Shown here piece after piece: positions 16,017 to 25,594 of a DNA stretch of 64,000 nucleotides. This stretch comes from UKL13-2 sp038206765 (GTDB lineage: Bacteria; Pseudomonadota; Gammaproteobacteria; Burkholderiales; Usitatibacteraceae). The stretch is taken from NCBI GenBank assembly GCA_038206765.1, contig JBBRAM010000001.1, positions 1 to 64,000 on the forward strand. The letters are read 5' to 3'. The position numbers were made by a program, and so were the translations under genes. The notes beneath the pieces are model-generated. The model had not been told where the DNA came from. It did not search any database and was given only the letters and a program-made list of their open reading frames with translations. Numbering within the stretch: position 1 is the stretch's first letter; every line of letters starts with the position of its first letter.

Positions 16017-18113
16017 ATGATGGCGACAGCCGATTTATCTCCTGACGCCAAGTCGGTTCCCGCATCAATGGCTGCTGCCGCCCGCGTCGCCGAGCTCAAA
16101 GCGCTGTTGGAGGACCATGGTTATCGTTACTACGTGCTCGATCAGCCGGTTATTGCTGACGCAGAATACGACAAACTATTTCACGAGCTCGTCGCGCTAG
16201 AAACAGAATATCCCGAACTTGCCACTGCCGATTCGCCGACCCACCGCGTCGGTGGTGGCATCTTGTCCGCGTTTGCTGAAGTGACGCACCGCGTGCCGAT
16301 GCTGTCGTTAGGCAACGCCTTCAGCGCCGACGATGTCGCCAATTTTGATCGGCGCTGTCGGGAGGGCTTGGCACTCGTTAACGACGAAATCGACTATGCC
16401 TGCGAGCCAAAATTCGATGGATTGGCAATTAACCTTACCTATGAAAACGGCGTTTTTGTGCAGGGCGCCACGCGTGGTGATGGCGCGGTCGGCGAAGACG
16501 TCACGCTGAATTTAAAAACGATTCGCGCGATTCCGCTTTCATTGCAAGGTGACCAAATCCCCGAGCTGCTCGAAGTGCGCGGCGAGGTGTTGATGCTCAA
16601 AAAAGACTTTGCGAAACTAAACGACAGACAGGCCGCCAAAGGCGAAAAGCTGTTTGTGAACCCGCGCAATGCCGCGGCGGGATCCCTTCGACAGCTTGAT
16701 TCAAAACTCACAGCCGAACGGCCACTGCATTTTTTCGCGTACGGCATTGGTGCGGTTGCTGGTTTTGCGTTGCCGACTTCGCACGGCGCGATGATGGATT
16801 GGTTGGAGCTCTTACGCTTCCCAGTTTCCAAAGAGCGCCGCGTTGTGAAAGGCTTGGCAGGGTTGCTGGGCTACTTTGATCAAATCGGTAAACGCCGCCC
16901 AAACTTACCGTTTGAAATTGATGGCGTGGTTTACAAGGTCAACTCATTTGCCGCGCAAGAAAAGTTGGGGTTTGTTTCCCGCGCACCGCGCTTCGCGACC
17001 GCGCATAAGTTTCCCGCTGAAGAAGCCACCACTTTGCTGCTGGGTATCGATGTGCAGGTTGGCCGCACCGGCGCGATCACGCCGGTGGCGAGACTGCAAC
17101 CGGTATTCGTGGGCGGCACGACGGTGTCGAATGCCACGCTGCATAACGAAGACGAAATCCGCCGCAAGGATTTGAAAATTGGCGACACTGTCATTGTGCG
17201 CCGTGCTGGCGATGTGATTCCCGAAGTCGCTGCTGTGATTTACGCAAAACGTCCCGCCGATGCTCGCGAATTCATCATGCCTACGCGCTGCCCGCAATGC
17301 CAATCGCAGATTGAAAAATTGGAAGGCGAGGCTATTGCGCGCTGCACCGGCGGTTTATTTTGCCCGGCGCAACGTAAACAGGCGTTGCTGCATTTTGCAC
17401 AACGCCGCGCGATGGATATTGAGGGCTTAGGCGATAAATTAGTTGAGCAAATTGTGGATGCCGAATTGGTTCGAACGCCCGCTGATCTTTATCGTTTGGG
17501 TTTGACGGCGCTGGCCAAGCTGGATCGCATGGCAGAAAAATCCGCGCAGAATTTGCTTGATGGAATTGAGAAAAGCAAACGCACTACGCTCGCCAAATTT
17601 TTATTTGGTTTGGGCATTCGCCATGTTGGCGAAAGTACCGCCAAAGATTTATCGAAGTATTTCGGCAATCTCGATGCGATCATGGCAGCGACGGTCGATG
17701 AATTGTTGTTGGTTAATGACGTTGGCCCCGTAGTGGCGATGAGTTTGCGACATTTTTTCGATCAGCCGCATAACGGTGAAGTCGTCGATCAGCTGCGCGC
17801 TGGGGGTATCACATGGCCTGAACATGAGAAAGCAACAGCCTTGGAAGCCGCGCCAGCACTTGGGCTTCCGATGAGGGCGTTCGCTGGCAAGACGGTGGTG
17901 CTAACAGGAACACTGCCAACGTTGGCACGCGAGGATGCCAAAGATAGATTGGAAGCAGCTGGTGCAAAAGTTTCTGGCAGTGTGTCGAAAAAAACAGACT
18001 TCGTCATCGCCGGGTCAGATGCCGGTAGTAAACTTGAAAAGGCCATTGAACTTGGCGTTACCGTTTTGGATGAAACCCAATTTCTTAATATGCTTGCGCA
18101 AACTCTGGATTGA
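16017..18113 (+). CDS. ligA: NAD-dependent DNA ligase
   Basis: A 698-aa LigA, which joins Okazaki fragments using NAD+. Domains in order: Ia (HGYRYYVLDQPVIADAEYD, residues ~34-52), adenylation domain with the catalytic lysine K132 in CEPKFDGLAINL and VRGEV, OB fold (GRTGAITPVARLQPV), a zinc finger (CPQCQSQ ... CTGGLFC), helix-hairpin-helix repeats (GIRHVGESTAKDLSKYFG; NDVGPVVAMSL) and a C-terminal BRCT domain (AGKTVVLTGTLPTLAREDAK). All key residues are present. Start is ATG 16017 or 16020. The stop overlaps the possible TTG start of galU. Confidence 0.97.
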   Translation: MMATADLSPDAKSVPASMAAAARVAELKALLEDHGYRYYVLDQPVIADAEYDKLFHELVALETEYPELATADSPTHRVGGGILSAFAEVTHRVPMLSLGNAFSADDVANFDRRCREGLALVNDEIDYACEPKFDGLAINLTYENGVFVQGATRGDGAVGEDVTLNLKTIRAIPLSLQGDQIPELLEVRGEVLMLKKDFAKLNDRQAAKGEKLFVNPRNAAAGSLRQLDSKLTAERPLHFFAYGIGAVAGFALPTSHGAMMDWLELLRFPVSKERRVVKGLAGLLGYFDQIGKRRPNLPFEIDGVVYKVNSFAAQEKLGFVSRAPRFATAHKFPAEEATTLLLGIDVQVGRTGAITPVARLQPVFVGGTTVSNATLHNEDEIRRKDLKIGDTVIVRRAGDVIPEVAAVIYAKRPADAREFIMPTRCPQCQSQIEKLEGEAIARCTGGLFCPAQRKQALLHFAQRRAMDIEGLGDKLVEQIVDAELVRTPADLYRLGLTALAKLDRMAEKSAQNLLDGIEKSKRTTLAKFLFGLGIRHVGESTAKDLSKYFGNLDAIMAATVDELLLVNDVGPVVAMSLRHFFDQPHNGEVVDQLRAGGITWPEHEKATALEAAPALGLPMRAFAGKTVVLTGTLPTLAREDAKDRLEAAGAKVSGSVSKKTDFVIAGSDAGSKLEKAIELGVTVLDETQFLNMLAQTLD

Positions 18114-19084
18114 ATAAAAAAATGAACAAGAACGCCAAAATTACCAAAGCTGTTTTCCCCGTCGCTGGTCTCGGCACGCGCTTTTTGCCCGCTACCAAAG
18201 CGAGCCCAAAGGAGATGCTGCCCATTGTCGATAAGCCGTTAATCCAATACGCGGTGGAAGAGGCCGCCGCAGCGGGTATTACCGAGATGATTTTTGTAAC
18301 CGGACGTGGCAAACGCACCATTGAGGACCACTTCGACAAAGCCTATGAGCTGGAAGCTGAATTGCACTTGAAAGGCAAGCTAAAAGTGCTCGACGAGGTG
18401 CGCAAAATGTTGCCTGCAAATGTACAGTATGTCTTCATTCGCCAGCCCGAGGCGCTGGGTTTGGGGCATGCAGTGTTATGCGCAAAACACCTCGTTGGCG
18501 ACGAGCCATTCGCGGTGATTTTGGCGGACGATTTGATTGACGCCGACGTGCCCGTGATGAAGCAAATGGTCGAGTTGTACGCAAAGAAAAAAGCGTCAAT
18601 ATTAGGTGTGGTGAATGTCCCGCGCGAAGAAACATCGCAATACGGTATTGTTGATGCCAAGAAAATTTCCACCGGCGTCTCCAAACTTTCCGCCATTGTT
18701 GAAAAGCCAAAGCCGGCCGATGCGCCATCCACGTTGAGCGTCGTCGGTCGCTATATTTTGACGCCACAAGTCTTTGTTGAACTTGAAAAAATTCAAATGG
18801 GTGTAGGCAAAGAAATACAGCTCACCGACGGTATTGCGTCACTGCTCAAACGTGAAAGCGTTTTTGCGTATGAGTTTCAAGGTACGCGCTACGACTGCGG
18901 CTCAAAATTGGGCTATTTGAAGGCAACCGTTGCGCTCGGTATAAAGCACGCGGAAGTGGGACATGGCTTTCAGGAATATTTGGCTTCACAAGATTTTGCC
19001 GGTGCTGCCGGTCAAGCCCAACAATCAAAATCATCAAAATCACTCAAAACAAAAAAGCCCAAAAGCTCATCCAAGAAAAAATAG
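18110..19084 (+). CDS. galU: UTP--glucose-1-phosphate uridylyltransferase
   Basis: About 324 aa (TTG at 18110, overlapping the ligA stop) or 320 aa (ATG at 18122); neither has a good ribosome binding site, so translational coupling to ligA is likely. GalU makes UDP-glucose from UTP and glucose-1-phosphate for cell-surface sugars. Motifs: VFPVAGLGTRFLPATKASPKEMLPI (nucleotide-binding loop), QPEALGLGHAVLCA, ILADDLID (metal site), YGIVDAKK, VVGRYILTP and DCGSKLGYLKATV. The last ~25 residues are a Ser/Lys-rich tail (QQSKSSKSLKTKKPKSSSKK) beyond the conserved fold. Confidence 0.96.
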   Translation: MNKKMNKNAKITKAVFPVAGLGTRFLPATKASPKEMLPIVDKPLIQYAVEEAAAAGITEMIFVTGRGKRTIEDHFDKAYELEAELHLKGKLKVLDEVRKMLPANVQYVFIRQPEALGLGHAVLCAKHLVGDEPFAVILADDLIDADVPVMKQMVELYAKKKASILGVVNVPREETSQYGIVDAKKISTGVSKLSAIVEKPKPADAPSTLSVVGRYILTPQVFVELEKIQMGVGKEIQLTDGIASLLKRESVFAYEFQGTRYDCGSKLGYLKATVALGIKHAEVGHGFQEYLASQDFAGAAGQAQQSKSSKSLKTKKPKSSSKKK

Positions 19085-19165
19085 AAATTTTAGTTTGGGA
19101 AATGCGTAGCCAAAGCGTCCCACTACTACTTAAACCAACCGGCGCGTCCAACAAAGGGAACTACA

Positions 19166-19726
19166 ATGCTCAGCCTAGCAGAAGCCAATGCAATTTTAGA
19201 TGAAGGTGATTTACTGTTCACGGCAGAGGAAGTAGCGGCTGCTACCGCGCGCGTCGCAACCGAAATTAATGCTGACTATGCCGAACAATATCCACTTATT
19301 TTGTCGGTAATGGGCGGCGCCGTGGTGTTCAGTGGTCACCTGCTGTCGCAGCTTGATTTCCCGCTAGATTTTGACATCGTCCAAGCATCACGCTACGGTG
19401 ATAAAAAAGTCGGCGCCGAGCTCACTTGGCGGGTTGCGCCACGCGACAATATAGCCGGCCGCCATATTATTATTTTGGACGATATTTTGGACGAAGGCAT
19501 CACCCTGGCAGCCATTGTCGATTTGGTGAAAAAGCAAGGTGCGCTGAGCGTGAGCTGCGCCGTGTTTTGTGTGAAAGACTATGGCGATGAAATTAACGCG
19601 AAAAAGCCGCTGATAGCCGACTACGTGGGCATCACGGTACCGAATCGATTTGTGTTTGGTTACGGCATGGATGTGTCGGGGGCCTGGCGGAATTTGCCGG
19701 CGATTTACGCGATCAGAGGGAAGTGA
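19166..19726 (+). CDS. hpt: Hypoxanthine-guanine phosphoribosyltransferase family protein
   Basis: A 186-aa type I phosphoribosyltransferase that converts hypoxanthine or guanine plus PRPP to the nucleotide (purine salvage). The PRPP-binding motif is HIIILDDILDEGITLAAI near residue 110; the flexible-loop region has QASRYGDKKVG; the early LSVMGGAVVFSGHL forms the PPi loop. The C-terminal FVFGYGMDVSGAWRNLP is the base-binding/hood segment typical of Hpt. An AAGGGAA site precedes the ATG. It follows galU by 81 bp and converges with the fccB-like gene. Confidence 0.92.
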   Translation: MLSLAEANAILDEGDLLFTAEEVAAATARVATEINADYAEQYPLILSVMGGAVVFSGHLLSQLDFPLDFDIVQASRYGDKKVGAELTWRVAPRDNIAGRHIIILDDILDEGITLAAIVDLVKKQGALSVSCAVFCVKDYGDEINAKKPLIADYVGITVPNRFVFGYGMDVSGAWRNLPAIYAIRGK

Positions 19727-19858
19727 TTTTGTAGAACACCCGCCGCTGGCGCGGTCTGCGTTTTTGTAAGGGTAGTCTCAATTGGAAAATTACCCCGTCC
19801 AACGTTTTTCGCTGTCCAAGAAGCAGCAGACTGCAGACCGTGAACGCAGCACAATTTT

Positions 19859-19884
19859 GCCAAACTCTAGCACTGGCGCGGCGG
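19859..19884. repeat. Dispersed motif copy (CCAAACTCTAG-N2-CTGGCGCGG type)
   Basis: One of at least six intergenic copies in this window (others at 955, 1545, 33805, 44309 and a diverged one at 59202). It lies in the convergent gap between hpt and the fccB-like gene. The remainder of 19727-19944 holds a weak hairpin with T-run after hpt. Confidence 0.6.
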
Positions 19885-19944
19885 TTTAATGGGAAACACA
19901 TTTCGCTTCGGCAGCAATTGTCGATGTAAATGCGGCTTGATTCC

Positions 19945-21252
19945 CTACCCCAGCGCATCAGCCCATATGTTCTTCGCCCACGCCATTCCATATTGACCCT
20001 CCAGCTCATTGGCACTCGCTGACAAGCCGCCCGAGCCCGGCACGGTTTTCATCGTTTTATCCTTTTCGTCGTATTTGTGAATAGACGCAACGTGCACCGC
20101 CTTATCGGCCGAGACATAGCTGTAACAGGTATTGCTCAGGGTCGCGCTCTGATTGGGCTGTTCTCCCGTTAAAAGTGCCACCACGGCCGCTGCACAGGCC
20201 TTGCCGTGCGCATTGGCCATATGACCGGATTTGGGCATGAGGGGCGCGATTTGTAGCGCGTCGCCTAGCAAATGTACGCCGGGTATGTTTTTGGCCTCAT
20301 AGGTCAGCCAATTGATTTCGCACCAGCGCTTATTGGCGGTGATGAACGGATTGGCGATGCCGCCGGCTTTCATCGGTGGAAGTACATTGAGCACATCGGC
20401 TTTGACATCGTCGAATTCGAGCTTGGCCGTCATCGTTTTAGTATCGACATCCATCAAACGCGATGAGCCACGATATTCGATCATCCCCGGATACATTTCG
20501 GCGAAGGCCTTTTTGAACAGACCGGGTTTGGAGACGATGTCCATATTTGCATCCAAGATTAGCACTTTGGATTTTGGTTTCGCTTGCTTGAAATAGCTGG
20601 CTACCTGGCACGCACGCTCATAGGGGCCTGGCGGGCACCGGTAGGGCGCCTCGGGAATCGATATCGCAAACACGCCGCCGTCGGGCATGGCTTCTAACTG
20701 CCTGCGCAGGGCGAGTGTTTGAGCACCGGCTTTCCAGGCGTGCAGCACTTTCGATTGCGCATCAGCATTATTTAGCCCGATGATTCCATCGTACATAAAA
20801 TCAACACCGGGCGAAAGGATGACCCGATCAAATGCAATCGAATCGCCACTGGCCAAACGCACTACTTTCTTGTCTGCATCAACCGCGACAGCCTCACCGC
20901 GAATGAGTTTAATGCCGTATTTTTTTTGCAGCGTGTCGTAACTTAAGGTGATGTCTTTCATTGTCTGCGAGCCGCCAAGGACAAGATTCGACATTGGGCA
21001 AGAGATAAATTCAGTATTGCGCTCAATGAGCGTCACATCAATATTAAAACCCCACATTTTGATGTACTTGGCGGCGGTCGCGCCGCCGTAACCGCCGCCG
21101 ACGATGACAACCTTTGGACCATTCCCGCCGATCGTAGCGCAGCCGGAAAGCGTCGCAGCACCGACGGTTGCGACGGCAACGGAAGACTTTAAAAATGTTC
21201 TGCGGTTAGCGGTGTTAACCGAAATAGTTTTGCCGATTGTTTTTTTGCCCAT
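19945..21252 (-). CDS. fccB: Flavocytochrome c sulfide dehydrogenase, flavoprotein subunit
   Basis: 435 aa from the ATG at 21252, which has a GAGGA site; a TTG five codons earlier is less likely. A Tat signal starts with NRRTFLKSS (twin arginine 17-18) and a possible lipobox LSGC ends at C38. The FAD-binding motif is KVVIVGGGYGGATAAKYI (~46-63). The family's redox-disulfide cysteines appear to be present: one in the PYRCPPGPYERAC segment and one in NKRWCEINWL, followed by the second FAD motif GVHLLGDA. In the known enzyme this periplasmic subunit oxidises sulfide and passes electrons to its cytochrome partner, encoded immediately upstream here. Sulfide oxidation or detoxification is a reasonable inference; other substrates are possible. 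Confidence 0.88.
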   Translation of the reverse strand: MGKKTIGKTISVNTANRRTFLKSSVAVATVGAATLSGCATIGGNGPKVVIVGGGYGGATAAKYIKMWGFNIDVTLIERNTEFISCPMSNLVLGGSQTMKDITLSYDTLQKKYGIKLIRGEAVAVDADKKVVRLASGDSIAFDRVILSPGVDFMYDGIIGLNNADAQSKVLHAWKAGAQTLALRRQLEAMPDGGVFAISIPEAPYRCPPGPYERACQVASYFKQAKPKSKVLILDANMDIVSKPGLFKKAFAEMYPGMIEYRGSSRLMDVDTKTMTAKLEFDDVKADVLNVLPPMKAGGIANPFITANKRWCEINWLTYEAKNIPGVHLLGDALQIAPLMPKSGHMANAHGKACAAAVVALLTGEQPNQSATLSNTCYSYVSADKAVHVASIHKYDEKDKTMKTVPGSGGLSASANELEGQYGMAWAKNIWADALG

Positions 21253-21344
21253 GATGTTTATCCTCAAATAATTTTTAGCCGTCGCAACTTTTTATCGAAC
21301 GCGTTACCCGAAACGACGCTAGTTTCCGCGGCTGTTCTTCGTTG

Positions 21345-21773
21345 CTATTTCTTTTGCGCCGCAAAATAAGTGGCCATCGCGGCGACTTCAGCATCGCTAT
21401 AACCTTTTGAGATTTGGTGCATCAGGGTTGCGATGCGCTTGCCTTCTTTGAAGAGCTTCATTTGTGAAATTAAATATTCGCGATCCATGCCTGCCAGCCC
21501 GGTGATCGCACCACCAACGCTATTGCCGTTGGTACCATGGCAAGCGGCACAATTGGCCGTCAAAGCGCGAACACCAAGCGGCGTAAGATTAGGTGCAGCA
21601 AAGGCGGGCACTGGCGGGGTTGGGGATGGGGGTATCGCTGGTGCTGCAGCGCTGGTCGGCGCCGGTGGCGGCACCGAGCTCGCTGAAGGTTTGGGCGGCT
21701 CCTGCGCAGAAAGATTTGGGATGCTGAGGGCAATGATTACCGCAAGTGTAAATTGGAACAAATTCAATTTCAT
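21345..21773 (-). CDS. fccA: Periplasmic monoheme cytochrome c, partner of FccB
   Basis: 142 aa with a signal peptide (MKLNLFQFTLAVIIALSIPN, cleavage near SAQ), a Pro/Ala-rich linker to ~65, and a class I cytochrome c domain with one haem motif CAACHG and a downstream Met (LMHQISKGYSD) as probable axial ligand. This matches the monohaem FccA/SoxE-like cytochrome c553 fold. It is 92 bp upstream of fccB on the same strand and probably cotranscribed, passing electrons from the flavoprotein to the respiratory chain. Symbol by context. Confidence 0.85.
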   Translation of the reverse strand: MKLNLFQFTLAVIIALSIPNLSAQEPPKPSASSVPPPAPTSAAAPAIPPSPTPPVPAFAAPNLTPLGVRALTANCAACHGTNGNSVGGAITGLAGMDREYLISQMKLFKEGKRIATLMHQISKGYSDAEVAAMATYFAAQKK

Positions 21774-21915
21774 CGTGTTCTCCTCAAAGCTTATCCCGAC
21801 ATTTTTCTGGTTGCGTCAAGCATAGCGTATATGCCAAACACACGCTAATGGATACTGGTTCATAGCCTATTATCAATGGCTAATTACGGGTGGGCGCTAC
21901 GAATTCCGATGGCAA

Positions 21916-21947
21916 AAAAATAGGGTCTCGAACGAGACCCTATTTTT
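21916..21947. terminator. Strong bidirectional rho-independent terminator
   Basis: A perfect nine-base stem TAGGGTCTC/GAGACCCTA with a GAAC loop, flanked by A5 on the left and T5 on the right. It lies 37 bp past the clpA stop on the minus strand and separates clpA from the fcc genes further left. Confidence 0.92.
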
Positions 21948-21983
21948 GACTAAAACGCAAAGCGGCCACGCTTAATATTCACT

Positions 21984-24251
21984 TCACGACTCTTGTGTCA
22001 CCGCCTCTTTTTCTTCACTAATATCGAGTTTCACTTTGTTGTCGGCATCGATATCAATGGTCACCCTGCCACCTGTTGCCAATTTTCCAAACAGCAGCTC
22101 ATCGGCCAAGGCACGACGAATCGTGTCTTGAATCAGACGCGCCATCGGGCGGGCACCCATCAACGGATCAAACCCATTTTTCGCCAGATACTTTTTCAAG
22201 CTCTCCGTGAATGTGACTTCAACCTTTTTCTCAGTGAGCTGTGCTTCTAGTTGCATCAGGAACTTATCGACCACCCGCAAGATAACCTGCTCATCTAGCG
22301 GCGCGAACGAAATCATGGCATCCAAACGGTTACGGAACTCTGGCGTGAACATCCGCTTGATTTCGGCCATTTCATCACCGGCCTTTTTATCGTTCGTAAA
22401 GCCAATATTGGTTTTTGATAATTCCTGAGCGCCCGCGTTGGTGGTCATCACGATCACCACGTTACGGAAATCGGCTTTGCGGCCGTTGTTATCCGTCAAC
22501 GTGCCGTGATCCATCACCTGCAAGAGGACGTTGTAAATATCGGGGTGCGCTTTTTCGATTTCGTCGAGCAGCAGGACCGAATACGGATGTTTGGTAATTG
22601 CCTCCGTCATCAAGCCGCCCTGATCGAATCCGACATAGCCTGGAGGCGCACCGATTAAGCGTGAGACAGCATGGCGTTCCATATATTCAGACATATCAAA
22701 CCGAATCAACTCTGTGCCCAAGATAAACGCAAGCTGCTTGGCAACTTCAGTTTTACCGACACCAGTTGGTCCCGAAAACAAGAAAGAGCCAATCGGCTTG
22801 GTCGGGCTACCCAATCCTGAACGTGCCATTTTGATGGCAGTGGCAAGTGCTTCTATGGCTTTGTCTTGGCCAAACACGACGGACTTCAAATCACGCTCGA
22901 GTGTCTTCAATTGGCTGCGATCATCCGACGATACGCTGCGAGCCGGAATGCGGGCAATCTTGGCGACGATTTCTTCAATTTCGGATTTGCCAATGGTTTT
23001 TTTCTGTTTCGATTTCGGCGCAACACGCTGGGCGGCCCCGGCCTCGTCAATTACATCGATGGCCTTATCCGGTAAGTGCCGATCATTGATGTACTTGGCG
23101 GAAAGCTCAGCCGCTGTGCTCAACGCGACTGCCGTATATTTGACATTATGATGGGTCTCAAAGCGTGATTTCAAGCCTTTCAAAATCTCTACCGTTTCGG
23201 CAATGGACGGTTCTCGTACATCGATTTTTTGGAAGCGGCGAGAGAGGGCGGCATCTTTTTCAAAAATGGAGCGATATTCGGTGTATGTAGTGGCGCCGAT
23301 ACACTTTAATTGGCCTGACGAAAGCGCTGGTTTCAACAGATTCGATGCGTCCAGCGTCCCGCCGGAAGCGGATCCTGCACCAATAAGCGTGTGAATTTCA
23401 TCGATAAACAACACTGCATTTGGGTTATCCGCCAGCTGCTTCAGTACATCTTTCAACCGTTGCTCAAAATCACCGCGATATTTGGTACCCGCAAGCAACG
23501 CGCCCATATCAAGGGAATAGACCTGGGATTTCGCCAGCACCTCGGGAACCTGGCCGTCGACAATACGCTTCGCCAAACCCTCGGCAATGGCGGTTTTACC
23601 GACGCCTGCTTCACCCACCAACAACGGATTATTCTTACGGCGACGGCATAAAATTTGGATCACCCGCTCGACCTCATGATCGCGGCCAATCAGCGGATCA
23701 ATCTTGCCATCAGCAGCGAGCTGGTTCAGATGCTGCGTATATTTCTCAAGTGCGCCGTTGGTTTGCTCACCCTCGGCGGCCTCATTTTCTGTTTCGGCTT
23801 TCGCCGCACCCTGCGGTGAGGCTTTGGAAATACCGTGCGAAATAAAATTAACCACGTCCAGGCGAGATACACCTTGCTGATGTAAGAAATAGACCGCATG
23901 CGAATCTTTTTCGCCGTAAATTGCCACCAAGACATTTGCACCGGTCACTTCTTTTTTGCCGGAAGACTGGACGTGCAAAATCGCCCGTTGTATCACGCGC
24001 TGAAAGCCCAACGTAGGCTGAGTGTTGACCTCACCGTCACCGGCCACAATCGGGGTGTGCTGCTCGATAAATTCGGCTAGTGCTTTTTTAAGATCATCAA
24101 CTTTAGCCGCGCAGGCTTTAAGCACTTCTTGCGCAGAGGGGTTCTCAAGTAGGGCGAGCAACAAATGCTCAACCGTGATGAACTCGTGGCGTTTTTGCCG
24201 CGCCTCAACAAAGGCCATATGCAGGCTAACTTCGAGTTCTTGGGCAATCAT
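21984..24251 (-). CDS. clpA: ATP-dependent Clp protease ATP-binding subunit ClpA
   Basis: 755 aa, the usual ClpA length. Order: N-domain (IAQELEVSLHMAFVEARQKRHEFITVEHLLLALL), AAA1 with Walker A GEAGVGKTAIAEG and Walker B VLFIDEIHTLIGAG, AAA2 with GPTGVGKTEVAKQ and LLLDEIEKAHPDIYN, then the C-terminal D2 small domain (FDPLMGARPMARLIQDTIRR). The ClpP-binding IGL/IGF-type loop is visible as NIGFTND. ClpA unfolds substrates for the ClpP peptidase; its adaptor gene clpS lies just upstream on the same strand, the standard pairing. An AAGG site precedes the ATG. Confidence 0.97.
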   Translation of the reverse strand: MIAQELEVSLHMAFVEARQKRHEFITVEHLLLALLENPSAQEVLKACAAKVDDLKKALAEFIEQHTPIVAGDGEVNTQPTLGFQRVIQRAILHVQSSGKKEVTGANVLVAIYGEKDSHAVYFLHQQGVSRLDVVNFISHGISKASPQGAAKAETENEAAEGEQTNGALEKYTQHLNQLAADGKIDPLIGRDHEVERVIQILCRRRKNNPLLVGEAGVGKTAIAEGLAKRIVDGQVPEVLAKSQVYSLDMGALLAGTKYRGDFEQRLKDVLKQLADNPNAVLFIDEIHTLIGAGSASGGTLDASNLLKPALSSGQLKCIGATTYTEYRSIFEKDAALSRRFQKIDVREPSIAETVEILKGLKSRFETHHNVKYTAVALSTAAELSAKYINDRHLPDKAIDVIDEAGAAQRVAPKSKQKKTIGKSEIEEIVAKIARIPARSVSSDDRSQLKTLERDLKSVVFGQDKAIEALATAIKMARSGLGSPTKPIGSFLFSGPTGVGKTEVAKQLAFILGTELIRFDMSEYMERHAVSRLIGAPPGYVGFDQGGLMTEAITKHPYSVLLLDEIEKAHPDIYNVLLQVMDHGTLTDNNGRKADFRNVVIVMTTNAGAQELSKTNIGFTNDKKAGDEMAEIKRMFTPEFRNRLDAMISFAPLDEQVILRVVDKFLMQLEAQLTEKKVEVTFTESLKKYLAKNGFDPLMGARPMARLIQDTIRRALADELLFGKLATGGRVTIDIDADNKVKLDISEEKEAVTQES

Positions 24252-24471
24252 GATCTACCTTTCTTAACACTTTACGCTCTAAACTTCGCGCGGATACGAC
24301 GATACGTATTCTTCGCGCCATTTGAATTTAGAGTTGAAACTTGAAGCCGTTCTTACAATGCTACTTCGTTACGTCGTCAGAAATCGTTCAAAAAAATCTT
24401 AAACCCGTTTAATTCATACAACGCATCAAGCAGAAAACCGTCCATATCCACCGCTTCGCGGCCCTTTGAAC

Positions 24472-24810
24472 TCACACTTCTTCCATCCCGCAATGCAGAG
24501 GATGTTCATGTTGCTTCGCATAATCACCTACTTGTTCCACCTTCATCGTCGCCACATCGCGCGGGAAAATGCCGCAAACGGCTCGTCCCTCGGTATGCAC
24601 TTTGAGCATGATCTGGGTTGCCCGCTCGTAGGGGTGGCCAAAAAAACGTTCGAGCACATCAATCACAAACTCCATCGGCGTGTAGTCGTCGTTATACATC
24701 ATCACCTGCCACATGGCCGGCGGCTTAGTTTGATTCGGTTTTTCTTTGAGCGCGGTATCGGCATTGATACCACCATCAAAAGCCGGTTGGTTTGGTTGTT
24801 TAGTTGCCAT
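24472..24810 (-). CDS. clpS: ClpS adaptor of the ClpAP protease
   Basis: 112 aa. After a disordered N-terminal ~30 residues comes the ClpS core: WQVMMYNDDYTPMEFVIDVL (the N-degron pocket, with the NDD residues), FFGHPYERATQIMLKVHTEG and a C-terminal GIFPRDVATMKVEQV. ClpS delivers N-end-rule substrates to ClpA. It is 220 bp upstream of clpA; the gap contains no other gene. Confidence 0.96.
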   Translation of the reverse strand: MATKQPNQPAFDGGINADTALKEKPNQTKPPAMWQVMMYNDDYTPMEFVIDVLERFFGHPYERATQIMLKVHTEGRAVCGIFPRDVATMKVEQVGDYAKQHEHPLHCGMEEV

Positions 24811-25166
24811 GCCTTGCTTGTGAAAATTTAGACTAAGATATCTTCAGTGTAGCTAATAATATGGTTAACGGCGAGCCGATTTCAAGTGTCTCAATATTAA
24901 AATTGATTAGTATCTTTCAAACCTATTTTTTTGCATTTTTTCAGTGGCCCAACAAAAATAGTCTTCAAAAGTGAACTTTTTTGCATTGATACAACACTTG
25001 CCGTGAAAAATCCCGCCAAGCTGTTGACTTCACTCAATTTAGTCGGTAAAAGGCATGTTGGAGTTTGGCTTCATGGTTGACTGCATTTGCACAAGCGGTT
25101 GCGGGCCTTGATAGCAAAACGATTCCGGGCGCTCCAACCCGATTTCATTTTAAGGAAGCAACAGCA
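24811..25166. other. Intergenic/leader region upstream of the first cold-shock gene
   Basis: About 356 bp between the divergent clpS and csp starts. It holds the clpS promoter side and a probable long csp 5' leader, as usual for cold-shock genes. TTTTTTGCAT occurs twice (near 24930 and 24990). A longer in-frame extension from 25065 exists but does not resemble Csp. Confidence 0.4.
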
Positions 25167-25370
25167 ATGGCAACTGGTACAGTCAAATGGTTTAACGATG
25201 CCAAGGGTTTTGGTTTTATCACTCCCGACGATGGCAGCGAAGACTTGTTCGCGCATTTTTCGGCGATCGAGATGAATGGTTTCAAAACCCTTAAAGAAGG
25301 CCAAAAAGTCGCTTTTGAAGTGACCCAAGGTCCAAAAGGCAAGCAAGCGTCCGCCATCAAAAACGCGTAA
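25167..25370 (+). CDS. Cold-shock protein (CspA family)
   Basis: 67 aa from the ATG at 25167, preceded by an AAGGAAG site. It is a single OB-fold domain with RNP1 KGFGFI and RNP2 DLFAHF, beginning MATGTVKWFNDAKG as in CspA/CspD-type proteins, with no extra domain. These proteins bind single-stranded RNA/DNA and melt RNA structure. A near-identical paralogue is at 34070. A rho-independent terminator follows. Confidence 0.96.
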   Translation: MATGTVKWFNDAKGFGFITPDDGSEDLFAHFSAIEMNGFKTLKEGQKVAFEVTQGPKGKQASAIKNA

Positions 25371-25421
25371 TTTGCGTTTTTAGTGTCGACGGCTTCTTCT
25401 GTAGCCGCAAAAATTTAAAAT

Positions 25422-25455
25422 CCCCCGCAGCGAAAGTTGTGGGGGTTTTTCTTTT
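25422..25455 (+). terminator. Rho-independent terminator after the cold-shock gene
   Basis: CCCCCGCA pairs with TGTGGGGG (one G-T pair) across a short loop, followed by TTTTTCTTTT. Confidence 0.9.
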
Positions 25456-25594
25456 CTGGCCCGTTACAGCGCTTTAAGGCGCTCTTTGAGGCTCACTTTA
25501 AGGCGCTTTATTGTATCTAGCGAGGCTGTGGTTTAGCTGTTCAATTTGTTTAAACTTGAGAGGTGCTTCAATTGCTTCCGCATCCAAGGCATCT